From: Paracoccus alkenifer
Lineage (GTDB): Bacteria > Pseudomonadota > Alphaproteobacteria > Rhodobacterales > Rhodobacteraceae
Direction of reading: 5' to 3'
Assembly (NCBI RefSeq): GCF_900108405.1
Contig: NZ_FNXG01000001.1
Coordinates: 434,001 to 498,000 of the forward strand
DNA: 64,000 nt
Position numbers and translations under genes: made by a program. Shown here in pieces: positions 18,604 to 27,167 of this stretch (position 1 is the stretch's first letter; the number at the start of each line of letters is the position of its first letter). A model generated the notes under the pieces. The model saw only the letters and a program-made list of their open reading frames with translations, was not told the DNA's origin and made no database searches.

Positions 18604-19185
18604 ATGAACCCACCGATCAGCCGCTTTGCCATCCCGAATCTGCGCGCCCTGCCGACGGATATTCAGGAAATGATCCGCGCCGTGCAGGAAAAATCCGGGT
18701 TTGTGCCCAATGTGTTTCTGGCGCTGGCCCATCGCCCGGCCGAGTTCCGCGCCTTTTTCGCCTATCACGACGCGCTGATGGACAAGGACGAGGGGCTTTC
18801 CAAGGCCGAGCGCGAGATGATCGTGGTCGCGGTCAGCGGGCTGAACCGCTGCCAGTATTGCGTGGTCGCGCATGGGGCGATCCTGCGGGTGCGGGCCAAG
18901 GATCCGCTGCTGGCCGACCGGTTGGCGGTCAACTGGCGCAAGACTCCGTTGAGCGACCGCCATTATGCGATGCTGGATTATGCCGAATTGGTCGCGACCG
19001 AGGCCGAAAGCATCAGCCAGGACGATTATGAGGACATGATCGATTTCGGCTTCACCCCGGACGAGATCTGGGACATCGGCTCAATCGCGGCGTTCTTTGG
19101 CCTGTCGAACCGGATTGCGAACATGGCCGACGTTCCCCCGAACGAGGAATTTTTCATGCTGGGAAGGGTGCCGCGCCCGTCGTGA
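18604..19185 (+). CDS. AhpD-like peroxidase-related protein
   Basis: A 193-residue carboxymuconolactone decarboxylase/AhpD-fold protein. The active motif NRCQYCVVAHG near residue 80 has the CxxC and following His of the AhpD family, which carries out peroxide-linked thiol chemistry. The rest matches the uncharacterised peroxidase-related group (FVPNVFLALAHRP, FGLSNRIANMADV). The start at 18604 directly follows a copy of the dispersed repeat. It stands alone, convergent with ecm. The exact substrate is unknown. Confidence 0.88.
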   Translation: MNPPISRFAIPNLRALPTDIQEMIRAVQEKSGFVPNVFLALAHRPAEFRAFFAYHDALMDKDEGLSKAEREMIVVAVSGLNRCQYCVVAHGAILRVRAKDPLLADRLAVNWRKTPLSDRHYAMLDYAELVATEAESISQDDYEDMIDFGFTPDEIWDIGSIAAFFGLSNRIANMADVPPNEEFFMLGRVPRPS

Positions 19186-19197
19186 ACCGGTCATGCG

Positions 19198-19233
19198 GCG
19201 CGGGGTGCCGTGCGCTGCCGCCGCACCCCGCGT
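19198..19233. terminator. Hairpin between convergent genes
   Basis: GCGCGGGGTGC pairs with GCACCCCGCGT (one wobble pair) between the convergent AhpD-like and ecm stops. There is no clear U tract on either side, so termination is a guess from position. Confidence 0.4.
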
Positions 19234-19236
19234 CGC

Positions 19237-21195
19237 TCAGGCCGCCCGCGCCTCGGGGTCCACCAGCGCCACCAGGTCCATCATGATCCGGTTCAGCTCG
19301 AAATCCTTGGGCGTATAGACCCGCGCCACCCCCATCTCACGCAGCGCTACCGCGTCATCCTCGGGGATGATGCCGCCGACGATCACCGGGATATGGTTCA
19401 GCCCGGCGCCGCGCATCCGCTCCATCACATCGCGCACCAGCGGCAGGTGGCTGCCCGACAGGATTGACAGCCCGACCACATGGGCCTGCTGTTCCTGCGC
19501 GGCCGCCACGATCTCGGCCGGGGTCAGGCGGATGCCGTCATAGGTGATGTCCATGCCGCAGTCGCGGGCGCGAAAGGCGATCTGTTCGGCGCCGTTGGAA
19601 TGGCCGTCCAGCCCCGGCTTGCCCACGACGAATTTCATCCTCCGCCCCAGCCGGGTGCTGACCGCATCCACTGCCTCGCGGATCGGCTCAAGCCCCTCGG
19701 TCCGGTTCGAGGGCGAGGGCGAGACGCCCGTGGGGCCGCGGTATTCGCCGTGGACCGCGCGCATGACCCCGGCCCATTCGCCGGTGGTGGCCCCCGCCCT
19801 GGCCGCCGCGATGGATGCCGGCATGATGTTGCGCCCCTCTTGCGCGTCCGCGCGCAAGCGTGACAGCGCGGCCTCGACGGCCGCGTTGTCGCGGGCCTCG
19901 CGCCAGTCGTTCAGCCTTGCGATCTGGTCCTGTTCCACCGCCGGATCGACGACAAGAATGCCGCCGTCGCCCGAGGTCAGCGGCGAAGGCTCGCCCTGCT
20001 GCCAGCGGTTGACGCCGACCACCACGGTCTCGCCGTCCTCGACCCGGTTCAGCCGCGCCGCATTCGATTCCACCAGCCGCGATTTCATATAGTCGATGGC
20101 CGCGATGGCACCGCCCATCTCGTCCAGCAGCTCAAGCTCGGCCCGCGCCCCGTCCTTGAGCGCCTGGACCTTTGCCGCCACCGCCGGGTTGCCGTCGAAC
20201 AGATCGCCGTATTCCAGCAGGTCGGTCTCATAGGCCATGATTTGCTGCATCCGCAGCGACCATTGCTGGTCCCAGGGGCGCGGCAGGCCCAGCGCCTCGT
20301 TCCAGGCGGGCAGCTGCACGGCGCGGGCGCGGGCGTTTTTCGACAGTGTCACCGCCAGCATCTCGATCAGGATCCGGTAGACGTTATTTTCCGGCTGCTG
20401 CTCGGTCAGGCCAAGGGAGTTCACCTGCACGCCGTAGCGGAAGCGGCGGTATTTCTCGTCCTCGATCCCGTAGCGGCCGCGGCAGATTTCGTCCCACAGC
20501 TCGGTAAAGGCGCGCATCTTGCACAGCTCGGTGACAAAGCGGATCCCCGCGTTCACGAAAAAGCTGATGCGGCCGACCATGGCCGGGAACGCCTGCGGCT
20601 CGACCTTGGTTTTCAGGTCGTCCAGCACCGCGATGCCGGTGGCCAGCGCATAGGCGAGTTCCTGTTCCGGCGTCGCACCGGCCTCTTGCAGGTGATAGGA
20701 ACACACGTTCATCGGGTTCCATTTCGGCAGGCTTTTCGCCGTATAAGCCGCGACGTCGGTAATCATCCGCAACGAGGGCTTGGGCGGGCAGATATAGGTG
20801 CCGCGCGACAGGTATTCCTTGATGATGTCGTTCTGCACCGTGCCTTGCAGGCTGGCGACATCCGCCCCCTGTTCCTCGGCCACCGCGATATACAGCGACA
20901 AGAGCCACGGCGCGGTGGCGTTGATCGTCATCGAGGTGTTCATCTGTTCCAGCGGGATCTGGTCGAACAGCGCCCGCATGTCGCCCAGATGGCAGACGGG
21001 CACGCCGACCTTGCCGACCTCGCCCCGCGCCAGCACATGGTCCGAATCGTAACCAGTCTGCGTCGGCAGATCGAAGGCCACGGACAGACCGGTCTGCCCC
21101 TTGGCAAGGTTGCTGCGGTAAAGCTGGTTGGACTTTGCAGCAGTGGAATGGCCGGCATAGGTGCGGAACAGCCAGGGTTTGTCCTTGGGGGCCAC
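19237..21195 (-). CDS. ecm: (2R)-Ethylmalonyl-CoA mutase
   Basis: A 652-residue B12-dependent mutase that turns ethylmalonyl-CoA into methylsuccinyl-CoA in the ethylmalonyl-CoA pathway for C2 assimilation. The catalytic half opens PWLFRTYAGHSTAAKSNQLY and has FDLPTQTGYDSD; the C-terminal cobalamin domain has the DGHSNG (DxHxxG) motif, SILSGSH and VGG. It is a single chain, unlike most two-subunit methylmalonyl-CoA mutases, and it is divergent from ccr, which settles Ecm over methylmalonyl-CoA mutase. A GTG at 21195 with AAAGGGA upstream matches the known Ecm start better than a TTG at 21213. Confidence 0.94.
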   Translation of the reverse strand: MAPKDKPWLFRTYAGHSTAAKSNQLYRSNLAKGQTGLSVAFDLPTQTGYDSDHVLARGEVGKVGVPVCHLGDMRALFDQIPLEQMNTSMTINATAPWLLSLYIAVAEEQGADVASLQGTVQNDIIKEYLSRGTYICPPKPSLRMITDVAAYTAKSLPKWNPMNVCSYHLQEAGATPEQELAYALATGIAVLDDLKTKVEPQAFPAMVGRISFFVNAGIRFVTELCKMRAFTELWDEICRGRYGIEDEKYRRFRYGVQVNSLGLTEQQPENNVYRILIEMLAVTLSKNARARAVQLPAWNEALGLPRPWDQQWSLRMQQIMAYETDLLEYGDLFDGNPAVAAKVQALKDGARAELELLDEMGGAIAAIDYMKSRLVESNAARLNRVEDGETVVVGVNRWQQGEPSPLTSGDGGILVVDPAVEQDQIARLNDWREARDNAAVEAALSRLRADAQEGRNIMPASIAAARAGATTGEWAGVMRAVHGEYRGPTGVSPSPSNRTEGLEPIREAVDAVSTRLGRRMKFVVGKPGLDGHSNGAEQIAFRARDCGMDITYDGIRLTPAEIVAAAQEQQAHVVGLSILSGSHLPLVRDVMERMRGAGLNHIPVIVGGIIPEDDAVALREMGVARVYTPKDFELNRIMMDLVALVDPEARAA

Positions 21196-21240
21196 GGCGA
21201 ATCCCTTTCGCAAGATTCTTTCGGTTGAGGTCAGTTAGCG

Positions 21241-21255
21241 GACATAATGCTGCGC
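21241..21255 (+). promoter_or_regulatory. Repeated motif in ecm/ccr promoter, copy 1
   Basis: GACATAATGCTGCGC, 45 bases upstream of the ecm start codon. It matches the motif at 21363-21377 in 13 of 15 positions and in the same orientation. It may be a shared operator. Confidence 0.35.
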
Positions 21256-21296
21256 CGTCAATTCGCTGCGGCGCGGCACGGGTCTTGCGTGAGGGC

Positions 21297-21334
21297 GGGA
21301 GCCTCCGGCGGGGATATTTGGGGCAAGATGAAAG
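21297..21334 (+). repeat. Dispersed palindromic repeat, copy E
   Basis: GGGAGCCTCCGGCGGGGATATTTGGGGCAAG-type element. From the CCTCCGGCGG hairpin through the GATGAAAGC tail it is identical over about 35 bases to copy F on the opposite strand at 23.3 kb. It lies in the middle of the ecm/ccr divergent promoter region. Confidence 0.75.
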
Positions 21335-21362
21335 CCTCCTGTCAGGACGCAGCGACATGAGA

Positions 21363-21377
21363 GACATAATATTGCGC
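21363..21377 (+). promoter_or_regulatory. Repeated motif in ecm/ccr promoter, copy 2
   Basis: GACATAATATTGCGC, about 104 bases upstream of the ccr start. Nearby are the palindrome ATTGCAAT (21395-21402) and a second ATGTTGCGC (21401-21409) 32 bases after the ATATTGCGC here. Together these look like a regulated promoter. Confidence 0.35.
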
Positions 21378-21480
21378 GACTGATGCAGGGCGCTATTGCA
21401 ATGTTGCGCATGGATCTTTAGCGATTGGGGCCGGACGCCGCGATTCTGCGCTGCGGCATGATTACGCAAGGACTATGGCC

Positions 21481-22773
21481 ATGGCATTCGACACCCCCAG
21501 CCCCATCGCCCCCTATGACGCGCCTGAAAAGGATCTCTATGAAATCGGAGAGATGCCGCCCCTGGGCCATGTTCCCAGGCAGATGTATGCTTGGGCGATT
21601 CGGCGCGATCGGCATGGCGAGCCGGACAAGGCCATGCAGGTCGAGGTCGTCGACACCTGGGAAATCGACAGCAACGAGGTGCTGGTGCTCGTGATGGCCG
21701 CGGGGGTCAACTACAACGGCATCTGGGCGGGGCTGGGTACGCCGGTCAGCCCCTTCGACGGGCACAAGCAGCCCTATCACATCGCCGGCTCGGACGCCTC
21801 GGGGATCGTGTGGAAGGTCGGCGACAAGGTGCGCAACTGGAAGGTCGGCGACGAGGTCGTGATCCACTGCAACCAGGACGACGGCAACGACGAAGAATGC
21901 AACGGCGGCGACCCGATGTATTCCCCCAGCCAGCGCATCTGGGGGTATGAAACCAACGACGGCAGCTTTTCCCAGTTCACCCGCGTGCAGGCCCAGCAGC
22001 TGATGCCGCGCCCGCGCCACCTGACATGGGAGGAATCGGCCTGCTACACGCTGACGCTGGCCACCGCCTATCGGATGCTGTTCGGCCACGAGCCGCATGA
22101 GCTGAAGCCGGGCATGAACGTGCTGGTCTGGGGCGCCTCGGGCGGGCTGGGGTCGTTCGCGATCCAGCTGATCAACGCCGCCGGCGCCAACGCCATCGGG
22201 GTGATCTCAGAAGAGGACAAGCGCGAATTCGTGATGAACCTGGGCGCCAAAGGCGTCATCAACCGCAAGGATTTCAACTGCTGGGGCGCCCTGCCCAAAG
22301 TCAACAGCGAGGAATACAAGCAGTGGTTCAACGAGGTCCGCAAGTTCGGCAAGGCGATCTGGGACATCACCGGCAAGGGCAACAACGTCGATATCGTCTT
22401 TGAACACCCGGGCGAGGCGACTTTCCCGGTGTCGACCTTTGTCTGCAAAAAGGGCGGCATGGTGGTGATCTGCGCCGGCACCACCGGCTTCAACTGCACC
22501 TTTGACGTGCGCTACATGTGGATGCACCAAAAGCGCTTGCAGGGGTCGCATTTCGCGCATCTCAAGCAGGCGTCGGCCGCCAACCGGCTGATGCTGGAAC
22601 GCCGCATCGACCCGGCCATGTCCGAGGTGTTCCCCTGGGCCGAAATCCCGCAGGCGCATCTGAAGATGCTGCGCAACCAGCACAAGCCGGGCAACATGGC
22701 GGTGCTGGTGCAGTCGCCCGAGGCCGGGCTGCGCACCTTCGAGGACGCGCTCGAGGCCGGCCGCAGGGGCTGA
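21481..22773 (+). CDS. ccr: Crotonyl-CoA carboxylase/reductase
   Basis: A 430-residue NADPH-dependent MDR-fold enzyme that reductively carboxylates crotonyl-CoA to ethylmalonyl-CoA, the defining step of the pathway. Family stretches include YEIGEMPPLGHVP, YHIAGSDASGIVW and the dinucleotide motif WGASGGLGSFAIQLI, and MWMHQKRLQGSHFA near the C-terminus. The second of two close ATGs (21481) is used because AAGGA sits eight bases before it. Its partner ecm is divergent. The pair lets the cell grow on acetate or other C2-generating substrates without isocitrate lyase, or beside it. Confidence 0.96.
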   Translation: MAFDTPSPIAPYDAPEKDLYEIGEMPPLGHVPRQMYAWAIRRDRHGEPDKAMQVEVVDTWEIDSNEVLVLVMAAGVNYNGIWAGLGTPVSPFDGHKQPYHIAGSDASGIVWKVGDKVRNWKVGDEVVIHCNQDDGNDEECNGGDPMYSPSQRIWGYETNDGSFSQFTRVQAQQLMPRPRHLTWEESACYTLTLATAYRMLFGHEPHELKPGMNVLVWGASGGLGSFAIQLINAAGANAIGVISEEDKREFVMNLGAKGVINRKDFNCWGALPKVNSEEYKQWFNEVRKFGKAIWDITGKGNNVDIVFEHPGEATFPVSTFVCKKGGMVVICAGTTGFNCTFDVRYMWMHQKRLQGSHFAHLKQASAANRLMLERRIDPAMSEVFPWAEIPQAHLKMLRNQHKPGNMAVLVQSPEAGLRTFEDALEAGRRG

Positions 22774-22792
22774 ACGCCCATCGCCGGAACGT

Positions 22793-22821
22793 AAAAGCGC
22801 GCCCGTTTCGGGCGCGCTTTT
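22793..22821. terminator. Bidirectional terminator after ccr
   Basis: A perfect 13-bp stem (AAAAGCGCGCCCG with CGGGCGCGCTTTT) with a TTT loop. A and T runs flank the stem, so it can end ccr on the plus strand and the small gene 22839-23165 on the minus strand. Confidence 0.88.
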
Positions 22822-22838
22822 CGTTGGCGAGGTGAGGC

Positions 22839-23165
22839 TCAGTAATTCCCGGGCGGATCGCTGGACGGGAAAGAGGCATCGCTGGCCTCGTCCACATCTT
22901 CCCAGCGCCGCGGCGGGTCGCGCATCGCGCCGCGCCCGGCGGGGCGGACGAAATCGCAATCGTCGGTCGCCTCGCCCTCGGCCGCGGCCTTGTCCGAAAT
23001 CGCCGCCAGCCGCCTGCGCCGATGCTGCGGCCCGTGCTGCCGCCCGTCCGGCCGCCCATGCGAAAGGCGCCCCTGGCGGCAAAGCATGGCGGCACCCCAG
23101 CCCAGCACCCCGGCCAGCGCCACAAAGGGCAGGATCGAGCCGGCCCGCTCATGGTGATGTGTCAT
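22839..23165 (-). CDS. Small conserved hypothetical protein
   Basis: A 108-residue protein of unknown function. It starts MTHHHERAG, then has a hydrophobic segment (about 11-27, ILPFVALAGVLGWGAAM), an Arg/His-rich middle and the ending VDEASDASFPSSDPPGNY. That Asp/Ser-rich ending recurs in many small proteobacterial proteins of unknown role. AAGGA is only two bases from the ATG, which is tight. It shares a bidirectional terminator with ccr. The reading frame and the tail motif support a real gene; nothing supports a function. Confidence 0.65.
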   Translation of the reverse strand: MTHHHERAGSILPFVALAGVLGWGAAMLCRQGRLSHGRPDGRQHGPQHRRRRLAAISDKAAAEGEATDDCDFVRPAGRGAMRDPPRRWEDVDEASDASFPSSDPPGNY

Positions 23166-23270
23166 CTTCCTTTGCTCCGTTGCAGCCCGGCGGCGCCCTG
23201 CGGCAACCCCGGTCGCGACCCCAACGCGCCCGCTTGCCGCGCGGATCCGCTCCGCGCCCCGCAACAGGTG

Positions 23271-23311
23271 CTTTCATCTTGCCCCAAATATCCCCGCCGG
23301 AGGCGCCGGCC
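23271..23311 (-). repeat. Dispersed palindromic repeat, copy F
   Basis: On the minus strand: GCGCCTCCGGC then GGGGATATTTGGGGCAAGAT and GAAAGC. It is identical to copy E over about 35 bases. It lies between two divergent genes, near the start of the helicase gene. Confidence 0.75.
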
Positions 23312-23391
23312 GCGCCACCACGCGCTCGGCCCCCGGCTGTTCCCGAACGCCGCCGCTTGGCCCCACCCGCCGCCGCGGCTAGGATGGCGCG

Positions 23392-24960
23392 ATGCAGCCG
23401 ACGCTTCGCCTCGACGCCCCCGCCGAACGGCCCGATCCGCCGTCGCTTTCCCCCGACCAGGCCGAGGCATGGGACCGGCTGGCCGAGGCATTGGCTGCCG
23501 CCGGCGTGGACCTTGTCTCCGAAGAGATCGTGCCCCCCGCGCCCGGCAAGGCACAGGTGCTGGCGGTGCTGGGCAAGGCCGGGTCCGGCAAGACGCTGCT
23601 GCTGGCTGAAATCACCCGCGCGCTGGTCGCAGCCGGGGTGCATGTGGTCAGCGGCGATTACGAGAGCAAGCGCCGCAAGGACGCCCGCAGCGTGGCGATT
23701 CTGGCGCCGACCAACAAGGCCGCCTTTGTGCTGCGCACCCGGGGCGTGCCCGCCACGACTATCCACCGCATCCTTTATACGCCGGTCTATGACCCCGAAT
23801 ACGAACGCCTGGCCGAGTGGCTGGCCGGCACCGGCGAGCGTCCGGTGATCGCGGCCCTGACCGACGAGGCGATGGACCGCGCGCTGCTGTTTTACCAGCA
23901 GCACGGCTCGATCCCCGGGGCCCTGGCGGCTGCGGGGCTGAGGGGCTCGGATTTCATCACCGGCTGGAAACGGCGCGAGGATCCGCTGGACATCGGGCTG
24001 ATCGACGAATCCTCGATGCTGGACGAACGCCCGTTCGAGGATCTGCGCGAGATCTTTCCCCTGCTGGTGCTGTTCGGCGACCCGGCGCAGCTGGCCCCGG
24101 TCGGGCAGTCGGGGCAGATGGTGTTCGACCGGCTGGCGGCGCCGCAGAAACTGATGCTCAGCCGCATCCACCGGCAGGCGGGGGACAGCCCGATCCTCGA
24201 TCTTGCCCATGCGCTGGCCGACCCGGCGGTGGATTTCCCGGCTTTCGAACGGCTGGTGCGCGATGCCGCAAGCCGCGACGACCGGGTGGTCTGGGCGGAG
24301 CGGATGGACAGCGACCTGATGGCGCGCTCGCCCGCGCTGGTCTGGCGCAACGCCACGCGGGTGCGGCTGATCACCGCCTTTCGCGCCGCCCACGGCGCGC
24401 CGGGCGACGCGCTGTTGCCGGGCGAGCCGCTGGTCTGCGACGGGATCGAGCTGCCGCTGAAGCACCGCAAGAAGCGCATCGACCTTGAGGCGCGGGGGCT
24501 GATCAAGGGCGCGCAGGTGATCTATCTGGGGCCGGGCAAGAAACCGGGGTTTTCACGGCTGCACGTCATCGGCGTCCCCGAGCCGCGGCTGTCGGCCGCC
24601 AGCATCATCAAGATCGAGACGCCGGACGTCGAGGAACCCTTTATCCCCTATGCCGCCCGCATGGGCGCGGCCTTTCTGCATGGCGCCGCGGTGACGATCC
24701 ACAAGGCGCAGGGCTCGCAATGGCCCGAGGTGCAGCTGTTCGGCCCCGACATCTCGGCCGCCGCCTGGGCGAACCGGGTCGAGGCCGGGCTGCCGCTGTG
24801 GAAACGCCTGGCCTATGTCGCGATCACCCGCGCGCAAGAGCGGCTGTTCTGGGTCACCCGCGCGGCGCTGGCGCGGCCGAAATCGGGTCTGTCGGTCAGC
24901 GACCTGACGGTCGAGGCCGCGGCGCTGGAGCTGGCGGCACCCGAAGCCGCGCCCGAGTGA
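23392..24960 (+). CDS. RecD-like SF1B DNA helicase
   Basis: A 522-residue superfamily 1 helicase without RecB or RecC neighbours. Walker A is GKAGSGKTLL (about residue 64), Walker B is IDESSM, motif III is FGDPAQLAPVG, motif V is TIHKAQGSQW and motif VI is YVAITRAQERL. This set fits the AAA_30/UvrD_C_2 group of exonuclease V alpha-like proteins. The N-terminus is short compared with RecD2. The likely role is ATP-driven DNA unwinding in repair. It is flanked by two copies of the dispersed repeat and is otherwise alone. Confidence 0.87.
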   Translation: MQPTLRLDAPAERPDPPSLSPDQAEAWDRLAEALAAAGVDLVSEEIVPPAPGKAQVLAVLGKAGSGKTLLLAEITRALVAAGVHVVSGDYESKRRKDARSVAILAPTNKAAFVLRTRGVPATTIHRILYTPVYDPEYERLAEWLAGTGERPVIAALTDEAMDRALLFYQQHGSIPGALAAAGLRGSDFITGWKRREDPLDIGLIDESSMLDERPFEDLREIFPLLVLFGDPAQLAPVGQSGQMVFDRLAAPQKLMLSRIHRQAGDSPILDLAHALADPAVDFPAFERLVRDAASRDDRVVWAERMDSDLMARSPALVWRNATRVRLITAFRAAHGAPGDALLPGEPLVCDGIELPLKHRKKRIDLEARGLIKGAQVIYLGPGKKPGFSRLHVIGVPEPRLSAASIIKIETPDVEEPFIPYAARMGAAFLHGAAVTIHKAQGSQWPEVQLFGPDISAAAWANRVEAGLPLWKRLAYVAITRAQERLFWVTRAALARPKSGLSVSDLTVEAAALELAAPEAAPE

Positions 24961-24974
24961 GCGGTGGCGCGGCC

Positions 24975-25011
24975 GGAGCCTCCGGCGGGGATATTTTCGG
25001 CAAGATGAAAG
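24975..25011 (+). repeat. Dispersed palindromic repeat, copy G
   Basis: GAGCCTCCGGCGGGGATATT then TTCGGCAAGATGAAAGC. It differs from copies E and F mainly by TTTCGG for TTTGGGG. It lies between the convergent helicase and EcsC-family genes. Confidence 0.75.
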
Positions 25012-25026
25012 CGGCGGCAGATCGCC

Positions 25027-25842
25027 TTAGCGGCGGGCCGGTTTTTGCAGCGCCTTGCTGCGGCGCTGGTCCATGCGATCGACCAGCGCCTCGGTCAGGG
25101 CCTCGCGCGGCAGGCCGGTTTCGCGCGCCAGCCGCAGCAGCCCGAAATGCACCCGCGCGATTTCCTGATAATACCCGGCAAAGGCAAAGTTGATCGAGGC
25201 CCCCGCCACCGCCCCGAACACCGGCGTGGCCTGCGCCGCCAGCTTCTGGCCCAGCACCGCCGCCAGCCGCGGCGCGATGCGGGCGATCAGCCCCTGCACG
25301 GTCTGGCCGGTGATGGTCACCTTGGCCGCCAGCAGCCCCAGGTCGGTGCCGTCGTCATCCGACATCGGCCCGGCGGCGGCAAAGACGCGGATCGCCTCGA
25401 TCCGGGTTTCCTCGGCCTCGGGGTCGAAACCGTGTTCGGCGGCAATTTCCAGGATCGCGCGCAGCAGCATGGATACCGTCAGCGGCAGTTCCACCATCGC
25501 GCCGGGCAACCCGGCCGCGCCTCCGGCGGCGCCGGATACGGTCGTCGCCAGCCGGTTGAACCAGTCGCCGCGGTCGCGGACATAGTGGCGCGAGCGGCTG
25601 GCCGCGTCAAAGGCGCGGTTCAGCGCCGTCAGGGTGATCCCGTCCAGCCGGTGGCGCACAAAGCCCGGCAGCCGGTCCAGCAGCCCCTGCGCGCCGCCGC
25701 CGATGCTGACCAGCAGGTCCATCACCAGCCCCCCGGCATCAAGGTATTTCCCGGCCAGCCGGTCGATTTGCAGATGCACCGACGGGTCGTCGATCGGCGG
25801 CAGGATCGCCTGTCGGGGGATGGTGGTGGGCGTGGCTGCCAT
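25027..25842 (-). CDS. EcsC family protein
   Basis: A 271-residue protein of the EcsC family, whose role is poorly defined. It has a Gly/Ala-rich amphipathic stretch (GAAGGAAGLPGAMVELPLTVSMLLRAI) and the ending region GAVAGASINFAFAGYYQEIARVHFGLLRLARE, both typical. No clear signal peptide is visible. The ATG at 25842 follows AAGGACGGACCC; an upstream in-frame start adds 20 residues without support. It is probably monocistronic or co-transcribed with the GNAT gene 56 bases upstream. Confidence 0.82.
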   Translation of the reverse strand: MAATPTTIPRQAILPPIDDPSVHLQIDRLAGKYLDAGGLVMDLLVSIGGGAQGLLDRLPGFVRHRLDGITLTALNRAFDAASRSRHYVRDRGDWFNRLATTVSGAAGGAAGLPGAMVELPLTVSMLLRAILEIAAEHGFDPEAEETRIEAIRVFAAAGPMSDDDGTDLGLLAAKVTITGQTVQGLIARIAPRLAAVLGQKLAAQATPVFGAVAGASINFAFAGYYQEIARVHFGLLRLARETGLPREALTEALVDRMDQRRSKALQKPARR

Positions 25843-25898
25843 GGGTCCGTCCTTGCTTGGCGCGACATCATCACGAAAACGCGCCCCGCCCGGCGCTG

Positions 25899-26435
25899 TC
25901 AAGCGTCAGGGGGGCGGGTGTTCGCGGCCGCGGCTTCGCGCGTGACCGCGCCGCGCAGGTCAACCCATGCGCCGGGTTCCAGTTCCAGCCCCAGCACCCG
26001 GTCGGGGTTGGTGGGGGGCGGCATCTCGACCCCGTCCAGCCGCGAAAAACCAAAGCGGCTGTAATAGGGCGCATCGCCCACCAGCATCACCCGCTGCCAG
26101 CCCCTTTGGGCCGCGAGCGCCAGGCTTTCGCGCATCAAAAGCCCGCCCAGCCCTTCGCCCTGCGCCGTGGGGTGGACCGCGACCGGCCCCAGCAGCAGCA
26201 CGGTTTTGCCCGCCACCCGCACCGGCCAATAGCGGATCGCGGCCAGCAGAACGCCGTCGCTGCCGTCCCCGTCGCCGGTGCTGGCACGCAGGGTCAGGCA
26301 CAGATCGCGCACCGGGGCCACGCCTTCGCGCAGCCGATAGGACGACAGCGCCGTCCGCCCCGGGGCAAAGCACAGGTCCAGCAGGGCCTCGACCTCGGGG
26401 GTGTCGGCGTCGGTTTCGGGGGACAGCGTATACAT
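25899..26435 (-). CDS. GNAT family N-acetyltransferase
   Basis: A 178-residue acetyltransferase. The CoA-binding stretch is LLGPVAVHPTAQGEGLGGLLM (motif A Q/RxxGxG/A form: QGEGLGG), followed by VMLVGDAPYYSRFGFSRL typical of the YhbS-like subgroup. The ATG at 26435 has AAAGG six bases upstream. The acceptor substrate cannot be told. Its neighbour on the left is the EcsC gene in the same direction. Confidence 0.88.
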   Translation of the reverse strand: MYTLSPETDADTPEVEALLDLCFAPGRTALSSYRLREGVAPVRDLCLTLRASTGDGDGSDGVLLAAIRYWPVRVAGKTVLLLGPVAVHPTAQGEGLGGLLMRESLALAAQRGWQRVMLVGDAPYYSRFGFSRLDGVEMPPPTNPDRVLGLELEPGAWVDLRGAVTREAAAANTRPPDA

Positions 26436-26567
26436 CGGACCTTTGCGCCGCGGATCGGCGCGGGCTTAACACCCTGCGCCCGCGCGGGAAAGGCCGGCGC
26501 CGCCGCTTGCCCCCGGCCGGGCGTCCGTCCATCATGACCGCCCGACCGCCATCGAAAGCCCGCGCCC

Positions 26568-27167
26568 ATGTTCTATCGACCCGAGGCCGGGCATGGCCTG
26601 CCGCACAACCCGTTCAACGCCATCGTGGCCCCGCGCCCCATCGGCTGGGTGTCGACCCGCGGGCGGCAGGGCGACAACCTTGCGCCCTATTCCTTTTTCA
26701 ACGCCACCGCCTATGTGCCGCCGCAGGTCATGTTCGCCTCGACCGGGGCCAAGCCCGACCGGCCCGGGACCAAAGACAGCGTGGCGCAGATCGCGGAAAG
26801 CCGAGTGTTCTGCATCAACATCGCCGACGGGGCGCTGAAGGAGGCGATGAATGCGTCCTCGGCGATGCTGCCCGCCGGGGTGAACGAGTTCGAGGCCGCC
26901 GGGCTGACCGCCCTGCCCTGCGAAACCATCGACTGCCCGCGCGTGGCCGAGGCGGCGGCAAGCCTTGAATGCCGCGCGACAAGGATCATCCGGCTGGCGG
27001 GCAAGGCCAATCACATGGTGCTGGGGGTGGTCACCGGCATCCACATCCGCGACGATTGCGTGGTCGAGGGGCGGTTCGACCTGCGCCGCACCGGCTGGCT
27101 GTCGCGGCTGGGCTATCACGACTATACCATCACTACGGAACTGTTCGAGATGCGGCGCCCGGATTAG
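26568..27167 (+). CDS. Flavin reductase family protein
   Basis: A 199-residue split-barrel FMN-binding protein. NPFNAIVAPRPIGWVSTRG is the typical phosphate-binding opening, and NHMVLGVVTGIHI lies in the second half. Members reduce flavin with NAD(P)H or use bound FMN; the electron acceptor is unknown. Its stop overlaps the recO stop on the opposite strand by three bases. Confidence 0.87.
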   Translation: MFYRPEAGHGLPHNPFNAIVAPRPIGWVSTRGRQGDNLAPYSFFNATAYVPPQVMFASTGAKPDRPGTKDSVAQIAESRVFCINIADGALKEAMNASSAMLPAGVNEFEAAGLTALPCETIDCPRVAEAAASLECRATRIIRLAGKANHMVLGVVTGIHIRDDCVVEGRFDLRRTGWLSRLGYHDYTITTELFEMRRPD

